From Uloborus plumipes (lineage: Eukaryota; Arthropoda; Arachnida; Araneae; Uloboridae): a stretch of DNA of 64,000 bases. Numbering within the stretch: position 1 is the stretch's first letter; the number at the start of each line of letters is the position of its first letter. Where the stretch lies: positions 101,826-165,825 of the forward strand of contig JAXGGA010001183.1 of assembly GCA_038373865.1 (NCBI GenBank), in the 5' to 3' direction. Shown one piece after another: positions 36,015 to 50,261 of this stretch. A program made the translations under genes and the position numbers. The notes under the pieces were generated by a model. That model saw only the letters and a program-made list of their open reading frames with translations. It made no database searches and was not told the origin of the DNA.

Positions 36015-37960
36015 TTATTTGAATTCTTGTTCTATAAATATTTACAAATCAACTTTCGAATCTTCGTTAATATTACTATTTGAGTGGCTTAATAATGTTC
36101 TTCTTTCTCTTTTATAGTTTCTTATTATTTACAGAACCAAGGATATGAACTCATGCTAAATTGCATTTTTATAGATCATTGAATTTAAATAACCATTTTT
36201 CATGCATTAATCATTGAGAAATAATAAAAACTCCGGTATATTCTGACTCACTTTTTCCCTTTTAAAATCTACCAAAAAGAAAATTCCCAAACTCTTAACT
36301 TTATTACGTTGGAAATATTACTCCTTGAAGCCTTATAAATGCGACATAATAATGGAAAATGCATTTTCAATTAGTTTAAAAGCTTTGGGTATATAAAGTA
36401 CGCTTTTCAACTATATATCATTTGATCCTTACCTGAGCTCATCTTATCCATCATTGTCAGAATCCTATTGTTCGTAGTGAAATGAAGACAATATCACTAT
36501 GAAGGATAATGTTTTTTTCGCTTAACAAATTTCTATTTTGGAGTGAGCGTCAATTTTGCTTTTGCTGGAATAAATGAATGCCAGGTGTGCTTCAATTTCT
36601 ACGTAATAAAGATAAATAGAGGTTTAAAGCGAACTTCTTGGGAATCAGAAGAAAAGCAATTAATAACAGTTATAGAGAAAAAATTTCATAACAGAGCATT
36701 CAAAGTAGAGATGGCTTGAGACGGGATTTTGCCGAAGCGCCGAATACTGACGCTTCGATCAACTAATGGCCAAAGCTTCTGCCGAAGCTTCAGATGTTGC
36801 ACTTATCGAAGTTTTCGCGTTGAACGTATAATAAATGCAGACAATAGTTATACTGAACTCCAAATGTTTCAATATTCCTAGTGTGAATCAATGCTAGGGG
36901 CTGGATTTAAGTTTTTTTTTTTTTTTTTCGTTGTTTTCTAATACACTTTTATTTTATAGACTGTATGAAAATAGCGAAATTTATGCAATAACGTATGATA
37001 TAATCTTTATTTTTGCCCATCACGTCCGAATTAAATATGCTTCCCTATCTCGCATTTCATAAACACCAAATTTAAGTAATGATGTTCTCTAGTTTGGCCA
37101 TTTTTAAGTAGTTAAACGAAAAATTGTAGCAAAAAAACCGGACTAATGTCAGTAATAATCATAAAAAATGCATTTAATAAATAATTAGGATTTCATTGCC
37201 TGGGATGTTTCAAATAAAAATAACAATTAACTTTTTGCTGGAATATCACTTTATCTCAAAGAAAAAGAGAAAGATTAATGACCTGGAAAACTGCAGTTCA
37301 TCGTTAATTAGGGTTCAAAAGGAAGACTAATATTTTACTGCGAATATTACAATGCAATTTTAACTTTCCAAATCGTTAACGCCTGGTTAATTTCCCTTTT
37401 TACAGAGGATGAGCATTAAAATTTCTGAAAGATAGATTTCAAAGCTTTTTTTTTCTTTGATGTATAACAGCACAACTTTAGCACTCGATTAAAATACAGT
37501 GAAACATACTTTTACGAACTCATAAAATTATCAAAATAAATTTCAAGTAAAAGTATAGTTTAAATTAAAACCTTCATTTTATTTCTTTTTGAGCGGTTTA
37601 GGCTGTAATATTAAAGTTTTAAGACCTGCAGTCACAATTTTATAGAAATATTAGGTATTATGATGTCGTACATGTGTGTAGTTGCAACCGGAATTATTTT
37701 ACCGGATAAATATTTTTGCAACTTATTGTTGTATCTTGGTACATAGAAAGGCATATTTTACCATTTTCTACATTTATAACTAATTAAACATAAATAAATT
37801 AATTATAATTTAAATTAGAGTAAAATGTATGTTCGGAAAACTTAATAAAGTGTGACTTAGGAAGATGGGAATAAGTAGGGACGTCATTTCATCAATGTAA
37901 GAGTTTTTATTATTTTTAAAAAATGATGGTTGCTTAAGCATCTTTTTAAAATTTCTAATA
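34445..37960. other. AT-rich stretch, no gene recognised
   Basis: A TA-rich run lies near 35982-36010 and a GCCGAAGC motif cluster at 36709-36812 (see findings). Otherwise nothing was recognised on either strand. Confidence 0.45.
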
Positions 37961-38371
37961 AAATACCGTAAAATGGGGTGAATCGGAACACTTTTCAGCT
38001 TTAATTGTAAAAAAAATAGTTAAGATTTTTTTTTAATTAGATTTTTAGGGTAAAAACTTCGGTCTTGCATTGCTTTTGATATTCCAAGCAAAGACAAAAC
38101 ATTTCGAACAGTTATTATTCATATATATAGGAATTTAGGGGTGTTCCGAATCACCCCGCTGATAGGGGTCAATCGGAACACATGTTAAAATTTTTATTTT
38201 TTTCAATTTAACCTGTGATAGGTCTCACAAACATGAGTAATATTGATGGGGGAGAATAAGAAACAGATAGTTACTGTCAAATAAAAGTTTATTTTCTATA
38301 CCAGTAAACGTTTATAATTTGTCAGAATTAAAAATAATTTTGAACTTATGAAAAATTAAAATTAATTTTAA

Positions 38372-39290
38372 CCCTGCTGCTGTGTTCGTCCCGAACATAC
38401 GTATACTGTGTTCGGGTCCAAATGGACCCAACATATGTAATTTATTCCCTAACACCGCTTTTTTTATATTTTTTCGAGTTTAATTGTTATATTTGATTTT
38501 ATTAGAAACTTCCAAACATAAATCACTCAATTTTTGTATTTTATTTTACATATTTAATCCGAGAAAACACATAAATAAAATTTAAATATTATAGCAATTC
38601 CAGTTTTCGTACTAAAGAAAACTAACAAAATTATGTAAGCTGTCACTTTAAGAAATTTACTAGAAATTTTTAAGCTTAAAAAGAAGTGTTAAAAATGGAA
38701 ATACGAACAGTACAACATTTGTATGAGATGTACAGATTTATGTACAGAATCATATGCGCGGGGGAAGCGGCGGAGAGAGGGGGTAAAAGGGAATTCCCCT
38801 CAGATAGGCATAATTGCAGAGTTTGCAGTTCTATGAAAGTTAACCTTGAAACATTTTCACTGGTACTGATTTCAATTCATAGAAAGGAAGAAATGGTATT
38901 CAGAAAGAAAAAAAAGAAGAAAAAAAATGAATGAAAGAAAAACAGAAGATAACCATTAAAAAATATTTAAAAAACGTACAAAAACAATGAACAAATGTTT
39001 TATTTATTGTTTCATAAATTATGAATAAAATAAACAAGCATAAAATTATTTTGTTTCTCTGATACATGCTTTTTAATCATATGGGTCCAAAAGGACCCGA
39101 ACACAGTATTAGTAAACTTTTTTTTGACAAGTAGGGTTATACTTCAATCAAAACAAAAAAAATATGTGTGTAATATAACATGAAAATGAACACATTCATG
39201 AAGTTAAAACGTTATACCAACGTTACTCGAAAATTTATAAGCAAATGAAATCTGTTTTGGGTCGAAAAGGACCCGAACACAGTAGCAGGG
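38372..39290. mobile_element. piggyBac-like MITE (919 bp), nested
   Basis: TTAA flanks both ends (38368-38371 and 39291-39294). The terminal inverted repeat is CCCTGCTGCTGTGTTCG with one mismatch. The end motif CTGTGTTCGGGTCC and the mirrored GGACCCGAACACAG recur at about 38406, 39085 and 39265, next to ATGGACCC/AAGGACCC palindromes. The 82-codon frame at 38686-38934 has no recognisable domain. Confidence 0.87.
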
Positions 39291-39349
39291 TTAAGAATGC
39301 TTTTGAATTAAAATACAAAGCTTTAACATAAATTGAAGTCACTCATATC

Positions 39350-39783
39350 GTCCACAAATATGTACTTGTCCTTAAAACTAACTGTCCTTAACATTGTGGC
39401 TTGGCTTAAGTTTTTTTCATAACATCTTCTGTGATGAACGCTGCCTTTTCTTTAGTTTCTTGAAATCTCTGCGTTTTGTGGATTGTCCTGTAAGATTTTC
39501 CCACTTATTCATCACTGTCTGTGTGCTGGAGTTTTGCTACATAAAGTCTGTATGACTTTCCCCCATGTATTTTAGGTAAAAAGAAGTCTCCTGGAGCAAA
39601 AATCTTTTTAAATCTGCAACTTTCTGTCATTCTAAGATCTAGTTGCTCACGAGAAGAGATAAACAGTAATAAATCCTTGTTCTTGTCTTGACTAGAGAAA
39701 TTGGGGTTAGAATCTTGATTTTTCAAACAGTTTCCTTTAAATAAGTTTGAATTGGAACAACAGAACCAAGTGTTCCGATACAC
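39350..39783 (-). pseudogene. Transposase C-terminal remnant, probably pogo/DDE_1-like
   Basis: An open minus-strand stretch reads WFCCSNSNLFKGNCL early and FAPGDFFLPKI then GGKSYRLYVAKLQHTDSDE late. After a stop it continues in frame YRTIHKTQRFQETKEKAAFI and TEDVMKK. The layout (cysteine segment, GDFVLVKF-like motif, KxxxYYVGKV-like motif) resembles the C-terminal tail of arthropod pogo-like transposases. That match is from memory, and the catalytic core is not seen. Confidence 0.45.
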
Positions 39784-40187
39784 CTCGCAATTTTTTTCCT
39801 ATGGCATTTTTCAGAATTCTTCATTTTTATGACACAATTTTTAAAAAATGTAAATTCTAATGTGGTATTCTGTTGTTCAGATACATGCATAATTGAAACA
39901 TACCACTCTTAGGTTTAAAATATAAGAAGGTTTGTACTTACATATGAAGTTTTGCAGTCTATGAAAACGTGATGTTTTCTAGCATTCCACGTGCAGCCCT
40001 CCTTATAAGCCAGTAACGTTGCCAGATTGACAAAAGTAATTTTTTCCTACTTCCTATGATCTTACCTTTCTAAAAAAAATTAATGGCGAAAAATACCCAA
40101 TAGTATATTTATGAAGAATTTCTTTGTACGGTCGGGAAGTTTTGTTCCGATTGACCCCGCTGTTCCTATACACCCCATTTTACGGTA

Positions 40188-43100
40188 CAAAATATTTTTC
40201 AGGAACAATTATTTATAGTTACAAACTCGTTGTATGTGGTATACGCCACTTGTACTAATTATTTATACATTTGTATTTCTACATCTGAAATTATAGCATA
40301 TGAAAGATGAATAAAGAATTCATTATCGTGAGTGGTTTGAAAGTTTCAAAAACATATCAAGAGCATTTAAGAGATTGTAACGGTAGTGATGTTTTCACTA
40401 ACGATGGATATGTGTATCTACGTATTAATTTAAATGTGCAATGGGTTTTTTTTTAGGATTAAAAAAATAATAATAACAAGTATATCGTTTACATTTAAAT
40501 TATTTAATTACATTTTTATGCACATTCGTGTAACTACTGTTTTCAATCGGCGAGACAGATGGAGCTTATAATTTTCAGCTGAAACAGAAAATTCAAATAC
40601 CATTTTCAGTTTCATATATTTTCTTCTTTTGAAATAAAAAATTCGCAACAACTTTTTTCGCACATTGACCTTTGGATTTTTTATTTAATTTATTTATTTT
40701 ATTTATTGTTTTTCTTCTTCTTCTTTTTTTTTTTTTTTTTTGTTTAATAAAAAACACTTTTACTTCGACCCTTAGAAAACATTCAAATTTCATAATTTTG
40801 TTTGTTATTTTCAGTTTATATAAAACGAAAATATATAGAAATTAAAATGGTGCTTTTTTTGGCTTTATGATAAAAAAAACAAGGTCCATCTGTCCCGCCG
40901 ACATGCATAAAAATCGGCTGCATATGAATATTGTGCTCTAAAAAATACTTTTTCCAATGTTAAGATATGTAATAAATTAATCTAAAAATATCGCTGCAGT
41001 TGTTGTTTTTTTAATTATTTCTTTTAGTCCAAATAAAATCCCTCTTGCCCCCTCATTTTTTATCTTGCCCCTCTTGCCCCCCATTGCCCCCTTCTATAAA
41101 GCAGGATCCCCCCTTAATTGGATTTAAAAATGTGGAAAGTTTAACATTTTAGATATTCATAATAAAAGCTATAAGAAATTGATCAGTTTCTCTTAAAAAT
41201 ACACTATCGCAATCATGACAGTAGAATATTGCACTCTAAAATAATGGCCTCAATAAATTTAAAATATCATCCCTTGTTTTTTACTATCATGTATAAGTTG
41301 CAGCAATCGCATCAGTTTTCCCGTCACTAAATTTAAATTGCAGAAAACATTATTTCCTACATACTCAAAACAAATAATAAGCAAAAGAAAGAATACAGAG
41401 CTTTATTTTCCAGATTCTTGTAAATCTTACATTGCTATATATCTGAAGAATAAAAATTCAATTTTCTCCGAACTACTTTCAGAAAGTTGTCCCATAAATA
41501 TTCTCTTTAGAAAGCGCTTCTTTTTAATTAAATATCACTTTTGTTTCTCTAGTGCAAACCAGATGTGTGATACGATAGTGATTTTTTTACGTTATAAAAC
41601 TACCTTTTATTTTCATTCGTTACAAATATGACAAGATCTAATTATCTAAGAGGATAGATTTTTTTGCTCAATTAACAACCCATGGTTATTTTATTCATGT
41701 AATCAGAGAAAGTCCCTTAGCCTACTTCCAGCGATTTACTGTGAATAAAATGAAACAAACGCATCCAGAAGTAATCAAACAGTAAGAAAAATTTAGATCC
41801 ATTTTGCCGCTCACTGTCTAATATGTATTTCGTAATTAAATTTTTAGCTCCGTTGCAAGAAAGAACACTTTGCAAAAACATTTGCGTGTCTACCATTATG
41901 TTTAAATGTTATTATGAATTTTCTACAGTTTTCTTGCTTTGTTTAGTTCTTTGACCTGCTTGTGTATCAAAATTGCAAGTTCTTCAAATATTATAAGCAA
42001 ACTAGGCGAAATATGAAAAAAAAAAAAAAAAACATTTTCATTTCCTTCTTCCCAGAATTCAGCATTTATGAAGTAAACGGAAACGTTCAAATTCCGCATC
42101 AAAATTTGATAGGGATATAAAATTCGTACCTAAAGTTTGAAGTACACCTTGCATGCAAATAAAAAAGAGTTAATTAAAAGCAGTTAATTTGCATTTTCAG
42201 ACCAGCTTGGAAGAAAGAAAGAGTAAAATCACTAACCTTTAAAAACATCTTTTTTCAAGCAATGAATACCTTCAGATGCTGGGTTTATTTTCGCCACACA
42301 TGCATCACCAATTCCAACAGTTAAAAATAACTTGAAGAAGCCATACGTCTAATTTGGGAAATTTTCAATTTGCATTAAAAACCGTAGTATCAGTGAAACT
42401 AGTAAGAAAAAGACTTTACTTCACTTTCGAGTATTAAATATAGCTCGAAAAGCAAATCAGGCTTGTAACTTTGTTAATAAGTCAAGTCTATATTCTTGCA
42501 CATCTCACGTTTCTTCGCGTGACAGCCCCACTTGAAAAATACTGTGATTAGAGTATCAGGCACGTGACCAGCTTTAGGAATTATTAGCAGTAGTTTTGTC
42601 TTAAAGCTCTTCAGCCAACTTTTCTACTTGTATCCAAATAAAATATATTAAGGATGTTGTTCAGTAAATACTTTTGATGTATTCAACGAGTGTATAAATA
42701 ACTACATAACAGATGCCCAGGGTAGGCAGATGAGATAATTCGTGGAATAATAATACAAAAGTTGAGAAAAACATATGTTACCCTTATAAAATGTTTTGTA
42801 ATGAATTCAAAAATATCCTCGAATATAACTGAGCAATAAAATAAAATAAAATTAGTTTTGATTTTGATTGCGATGAGAGCTTGCCCATTAATTAGGGATA
42901 GCGAATTCCATTGGGATCATCATCTTTTTGCTCTTTTACAAAACTCATTTTAATTTAAAATGTTCCATTGAAACGAAGATAATTAAATACAATAGTTCTT
43001 CCCTTTTATAGTGATTTGGGCAAAAGATTTAAGTTGAATAAAATAAGTAAAATTACTGTATGAATTTGCTAACAAAATTCTTCATTCCGTCAAAAGATTA

Positions 43101-43286
43101 TTTAGGACATTTAATGCTCAAAAAATGAAAAAAAAAATAGTACAAAGAATAGAATTACTGACTTCGTATTAATGTATCGAAAATCATTCACATATCTCCG
43201 AATGAGCTTCTTGTTCTTCAGCAGGAATATGTACCTAATAACTTCCAGTTTTTACGCTATATTTTCTATCAGTGTGACACAACTAA
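40188..43286. other. AT-rich stretch with two minor repeat signals
   Basis: An inverted motif pair lies at 40548-40563 and 40885-40900, and a run of CTTGCCCC repeats at about 41040-41112 (both under findings). The 97-codon frame at 41338-41631 has no recognisable domain. Confidence 0.45.
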
Positions 43287-43692
43287 CCCAAGTAGCATCA
43301 ACTCATAAGATTTTGCTCGGCCGATCAACTAACTCCTTGTAAACTGATTCTGTAACGCACGATGACATCGTTCCGATCAGTATCCGAGCACGGTTTTCGA
43401 TGAGCTACTTTTCATCGGAAAGCGACATCCTTCTGATCAACTTTCCCGATGAAACTAAGCCGAGCTATATTCCATCGGAAAACGATATCCTTCCGATCAA
43501 GTTTCCCGGTGAAATTCCTCGGCACGGGACTGTTCTGCTCGTAAATTGCTCCAAATCTCATTGTATTCTCATCGGATTTTGCTGCTCGGATTCTGCTTGG
43601 CTGATGAGACATATTGGATCATCGGCCGATGAGAATTTCATCGGGTTTCGATGAATGGCCGATCATCGGCCGATGAGATTATGCTGCAAGGG
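43287..43692. mobile_element. Short element rich in CATCGG/CCGATGAG repeats (~406 bp)
   Basis: The ends form an imperfect inverted repeat: CCCAAGTAGCATCAACTCAT on the left, and CCCTTGCAGCATAATCTCAT as the complement of the right. The interior is distinctly GC-richer than its surroundings. It is built of CATCGGAAA-CGA-ATCCTTC-GATCAA units (about 43412-43510) and CATCGGCCGATGAG palindromes (about 43620-43680). No target duplication was resolved. The opposing frames across 43400-43654 are by-products of the repeats. Confidence 0.6.
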
Positions 43693-46029
43693 AAAAATGT
43701 AACTTTCCATGTAACCCGTATTTGCTTTAATGTCTGATCGTTCAAACGTAAAAGTATACTCCTTTTCTATCATACATGAAGAACTACGTTTTTCCGCCAA
43801 AATTGGGAGATCAGTGAAAACTATTTCCCAAAGCGTCTTTGGTTCTTCCAAAAAAGGGAAGTTTTTTGTTACAGGTTAATTCTTTAATACGGAATAAATT
43901 CTTGTCATTGTATTTACTTTAGGTAAATCTAAGGTAGAGTGAAGGGAAACGTTTTAACCCGTTTAAGGAAGACGTTTAGTTTTTAAATTAAATTTCATAT
44001 AAAATGGCACATTGGTTTAAATTTTAGCAAGTAAGTTTATCAACAAAATCTGGACGTTTACGGTTTAGAACAAAATACATTAAAAAGTATTTCTTCTAAT
44101 ATTGTAAAGTCAGGAACTGTATATTACTTAGAAAGAAGAAGCAACTTATCATGCAAAAATACGATATTTTAGCAATACAAGACAAGATCCGGGAGAAAAA
44201 ATATTATTTAGACCTACAACAAATACAAACTTTTCAAAATTAGGTTCCATAAAAAATGTGAAATGTATTTTTCGTGGAAGAAAAATAATTCAAAATGATT
44301 CAATAGCAGCATTTATCTACCATGAACTATGAAATATTTGCTTAAATTTCATAGGAATTTTCCATGAAAAAAAGGAGATAACTTCACTTATATCAATATT
44401 TGTAAGGTTTTTCAAATTTGAAAATAATGTATAAATGTAAACTTTTATGCATTCTCCTATCCCTAGTGATATTCTGTTTACTGAATACAGAATGGGAGAT
44501 AATTCACATTTTCCTCCCAGTCAGGATTCGAACCATAAAGATATAACGTGATCTGTTTACAAATTATTTATAGCCAAACACAGCAGTTTAAAGTGGAGCA
44601 GTTTTTGCCGGTTTTATACTTTCTTTAGCATATTATAATGAATAACATTTCGCATTTCCTTACAACTGCGTGTATAAATATGTGTTTTTTACTTGTGTAT
44701 TTTGGGTAAAAAATTGTATCTACAGATATAATATATATTAATACGTTAAAGAAAATTTATTAACAAGTTAACGAAAATATATATTTAGAGATCTACAGAT
44801 ACGGATGCTTTTAGTCATCTCAGTGTTACTTTGTTAACTGTGAGGTATTAGATGCTATTATTTTCTATTTAACATCAGACAGCCCAAGAAGTCATTTTGA
44901 CTGCCTTTTAATTACAATTAGAAACACAATTATAAAAATAAGAACAAAGCTTCCTTGAATTTTGTATATTTTTATCCAACATATAAATTCGCTTATTAAT
45001 TACTGTTACAACGACAATTTATTAACGTGGTAGAAATAACGTGTAGTGGTTGCTTGAGTAGCACTTGGCTATTTCTTTCATTTAAATTTCAAATACAAGC
45101 CATTGAAGAACCCGAGCTTTGCCTCAAAATTTTCGAGTTGTACCGTATCAAGTGCTGTCGCTCGCTGGTTTTCTAATTTCACATTAGCTACCAGTTTTTT
45201 TTTTTTTTTTTTTTGCTCTCTTTGCTCTATAAGAGGATTTCTGCCTCCAGCTCGTTTAATTCCTATTCTATGCTGATGAGTAGCAAAAAGCACGAAACTG
45301 CAGTCCATGGATAGCATAAATGAGTTGGTGGTAAATTGCATTGCATATTTAAATAACATTTTCAAGTAAAGGAGATTTTTAAGAGCAGTTTTTTATTAAA
45401 ACAGAACCGTAACCTCTCTAAATTCATTACTTTCTAATTTTATTCATTTCAGCAACAGAAAACTAAAGAATATTCCTCACAGTCTAAGAGCTAGCAATGT
45501 TTTTGAGTGACAGTTTTCAGACGCCATCTGCCTCTGAAATATATCTTTCTCTATGCTCTTCTAAGCAGAATGGCTGCTTTTTATAGTGATTTTTTAACCA
45601 ATGTTTGGTAATTAGAAATTGAAAGCTGTCATAAGTGTGTCATGTAATATATCAATTAAAAGCTCTTTTTCTTACCTTTTTTCTGCTATAGTTAGAAAAG
45701 AAGTTGCATGTAAAACATTTTGGCTTTTTTTTTTCGTTTTTTAGCAGTTCTATATTTTGTACAATTTTTGAAGTAGAAATCTAAAACTAGGCAGGATTAC
45801 TTATCTTGTCATATGGGTTCTTTCCACCAATTTTTGTTAAAATCAGGAATGGTAAGGTCAAAAACTTTTTTTCATGATTGATTTGATGCGGAATTACCCA
45901 AAAACGACTGAAAAATGACTGTTTTCCACTACAAGTGTGATGCGCAGTAAAAATCGCAACCACTCTCGACCGCCAGACACCAAGCATGCTGCTTAAAAGA
46001 GCGTAGGGAGAGATTAGGAGAGCGTAGGG
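43693..46029. other. AT-rich stretch; one SINE-like box within
   Basis: No gene was recognised. A tRNA-like box is listed separately at 44480-44580. The 88-codon minus-strand frame at 45787-46053 abuts the palindrome and contains GGGTAATTCCGCATCAAATC in antisense, perhaps another element end. Confidence 0.4.
44480..44580 (-). repeat. tRNA-like SINE fragment
   Basis: The minus strand carries GGTTCGAATCCTGACTGGGA (complement of about 44515-44534), a good box B. The preceding box A region is degenerate, so this is probably a SINE remnant. Confidence 0.35.
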
Positions 46030-46610
46030 ATAGACTTCACCGGACATTTCCACATTGAAATTAAATCACCCATGCATTTGGGGGACGACAAGAAGGGGGG
46101 TCGGAAGAAAAACCGCTTTTTGACCATAACTCTTCGAAAATAGCTCGGAATAAGCTATAAATTTCAGTAATTAATTAGCATACTATGTATAATTACTGTA
46201 CAAATTTTTATGAACGTACCACTCTTACTTCCGAAGATATGAAACATTTTTTAAAAAACGGCAATTTTATTTGAAGGGTTTTTGCTCATAACACGCAGAG
46301 TTTTTGATCAAACCTTATCAAAACTTCAGGAAAGATGACAAAATACAAGAGAAAGAACATACTAAAACGGTAAATAAAAATATTAAAAATCCGATGAGAT
46401 ATGAACGTTAAAAGGAAATAATTTTTCACGGCGCATGCGCGAACGACAGAAATTTATAACTACAAAAATATTGTAGCCTGGTTTATACTGCATCTTATAA
46501 AAAAAGTTCCAGTTGAATATCGTAAAAATTGAAAAAGATATCAGCGATCTAGTGAGCTGTATTTCATTCATTCGCAGACAATACATAAATGGCGAGGGGT
46601 TGTCCACAAA
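46030..46610. repeat. Left arm of a long palindrome (581 bp)
   Basis: This arm is the near-exact reverse complement of 46805-47382. It runs from ATAGACTTCACCGGACATTT to TTGTCCACAAA. Translating both arms gives a 74-codon frame in each (46383-46607 minus, 46808-47032 plus) that differs at only three residues. That indicates about 97 percent or better identity there. The frame has no recognisable domain and is probably carried along by the repeat. Confidence 0.95.
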
Positions 46611-46804
46611 TAGTGTGGTGACAATCGAGCATTTTTTTCAATGTTAAATTGTATACAGTTTGAAAATTTATATTCGGCATAGAAGTCACATTTCGCCTAT
46701 TCGGCCAAAAAGACCTTATACGTAGGTGGCCAAAAGTATCCGGACACCCCCTGAAACGTTGGTTTTGAACGATGACGCAATAACCTTTAATTTAAAAATA
46801 GCTC
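46611..46804. other. Palindrome spacer with transposon-end-like sequence
   Basis: The 194-bp spacer contains GGTGGCCAAAAGTATCCGGA then CACCCC from 46725, preceded by TA. This resembles Tc1-type terminal repeats. No inverted partner is present in the spacer, so a transposon end appears to sit at the centre of the palindrome rather than at its outside. Confidence 0.5.
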
Positions 46805-47382
46805 TTTGTGGACAGTCCCTCACTATTTATGTATTGTCTGCGAATGAATGAAATACAGCTCACTAGATCGCTGATATCTTTTTCAATTTTCATGATATTT
46901 AACTGGAACTTTTTTTATAAGATGCAGTATAAACCAGGCTACAACATTTTTGTAGTTATAAATTTCTGTCGTTCGCGCATGCGCCGTGAAAAACTATTTC
47001 CTTTTAACGTTCATATCTCATCGGATTTTTAATATTCTTATTTACCGTTTTAGTATGTTCTTTCTCATGTATTTTGTCATCTTCTCTGAAGTTTTGATAA
47101 GTTTTGATCAAAAACTCTACGTGTTATGAGCACAAATCCTTCAAATAAAATTGCCGTCTTTTAAAAAATGTTTTATATTTTCGGAAGTAAGAGTGGTACG
47201 TTCCTAAAAATGTACAGTAATTATACGTAGTATGCTAATTAATTACTGAAATTTATAGCTTATTCCGAGCTATTTTCGAAGAGTTATGGTCAAAAAGCGG
47301 TTTTCTTCCGACCCCCCTTCTTGTTGTCCCCCAAAGGCATGAGTGATTTAATTTCAATGTGGAAATGTCCGGTGAAGTCTAT
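46805..47382. repeat. Right arm of a long palindrome (578 bp)
   Basis: Partner of 46030-46610. It starts TTTGTGGACAGTCCCTCACT and ends GGTGAAGTCTAT. Small indels separate the arms. Such a structure can form a large hairpin or cruciform and is usually unstable. Confidence 0.95.
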
Positions 47383-49971
<2,589 letters not shown>

Positions 49972-50261
49972 AAGTTCAGCATTCATTATTTCTATGAAAG
50001 TTGGCATTTGATTCACATTTTCTGAAGACTTAATGTTTTATTTTTAAGAAGAAATATAGTGCATAGTTAAGGTATCTATAACAACGTAACAGTAACATAT
50101 CAATGAAATCTTTTTTTGTTTTATTTTCAATCAAGAAATCTATTAAGATTAAAAATCATGAAGTTCAAATGAAACATATGGAACCTATTTTTTTTTTCTT
50201 CTTAATTCAAACTCAGATTTAAAAACTTTTTTTTAAATCAAAATCACTATATTTATCAGTA

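Larger units (their letters stand above)
37966..40185 (-). mobile_element. TA-flanked transposon with CCGTAAAATGGGGTG ends (2220 bp)
   Basis: The perfect 15-bp terminal inverted repeats are CCGTAAAATGGGGTG, flanked by TA (37964-37965 and 40186-40187). The motif AATCGGAACAC or its complement recurs near 37981, 38142, 38168, 39772 and 40143, clustered toward the ends. A transposase remnant lies on the minus strand, and a piggyBac-like MITE is nested within. Confidence 0.88.

Noticed and set aside
41036..41112. CTTGCCCC repeats, and the related inverted pair at 60852-60896, as ends of one element
   Set aside because: The two places lie about 20 kb apart and neither has a second matching end or a target duplication.
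46383..47032. A pair of 74-codon frames nearly identical in the two arms of the palindrome, as possible duplicated genes
   Set aside because: They are the same repeat read twice. No domain, no start context and ordinary AT-rich hydrophobic composition; conservation is explained by arm identity.
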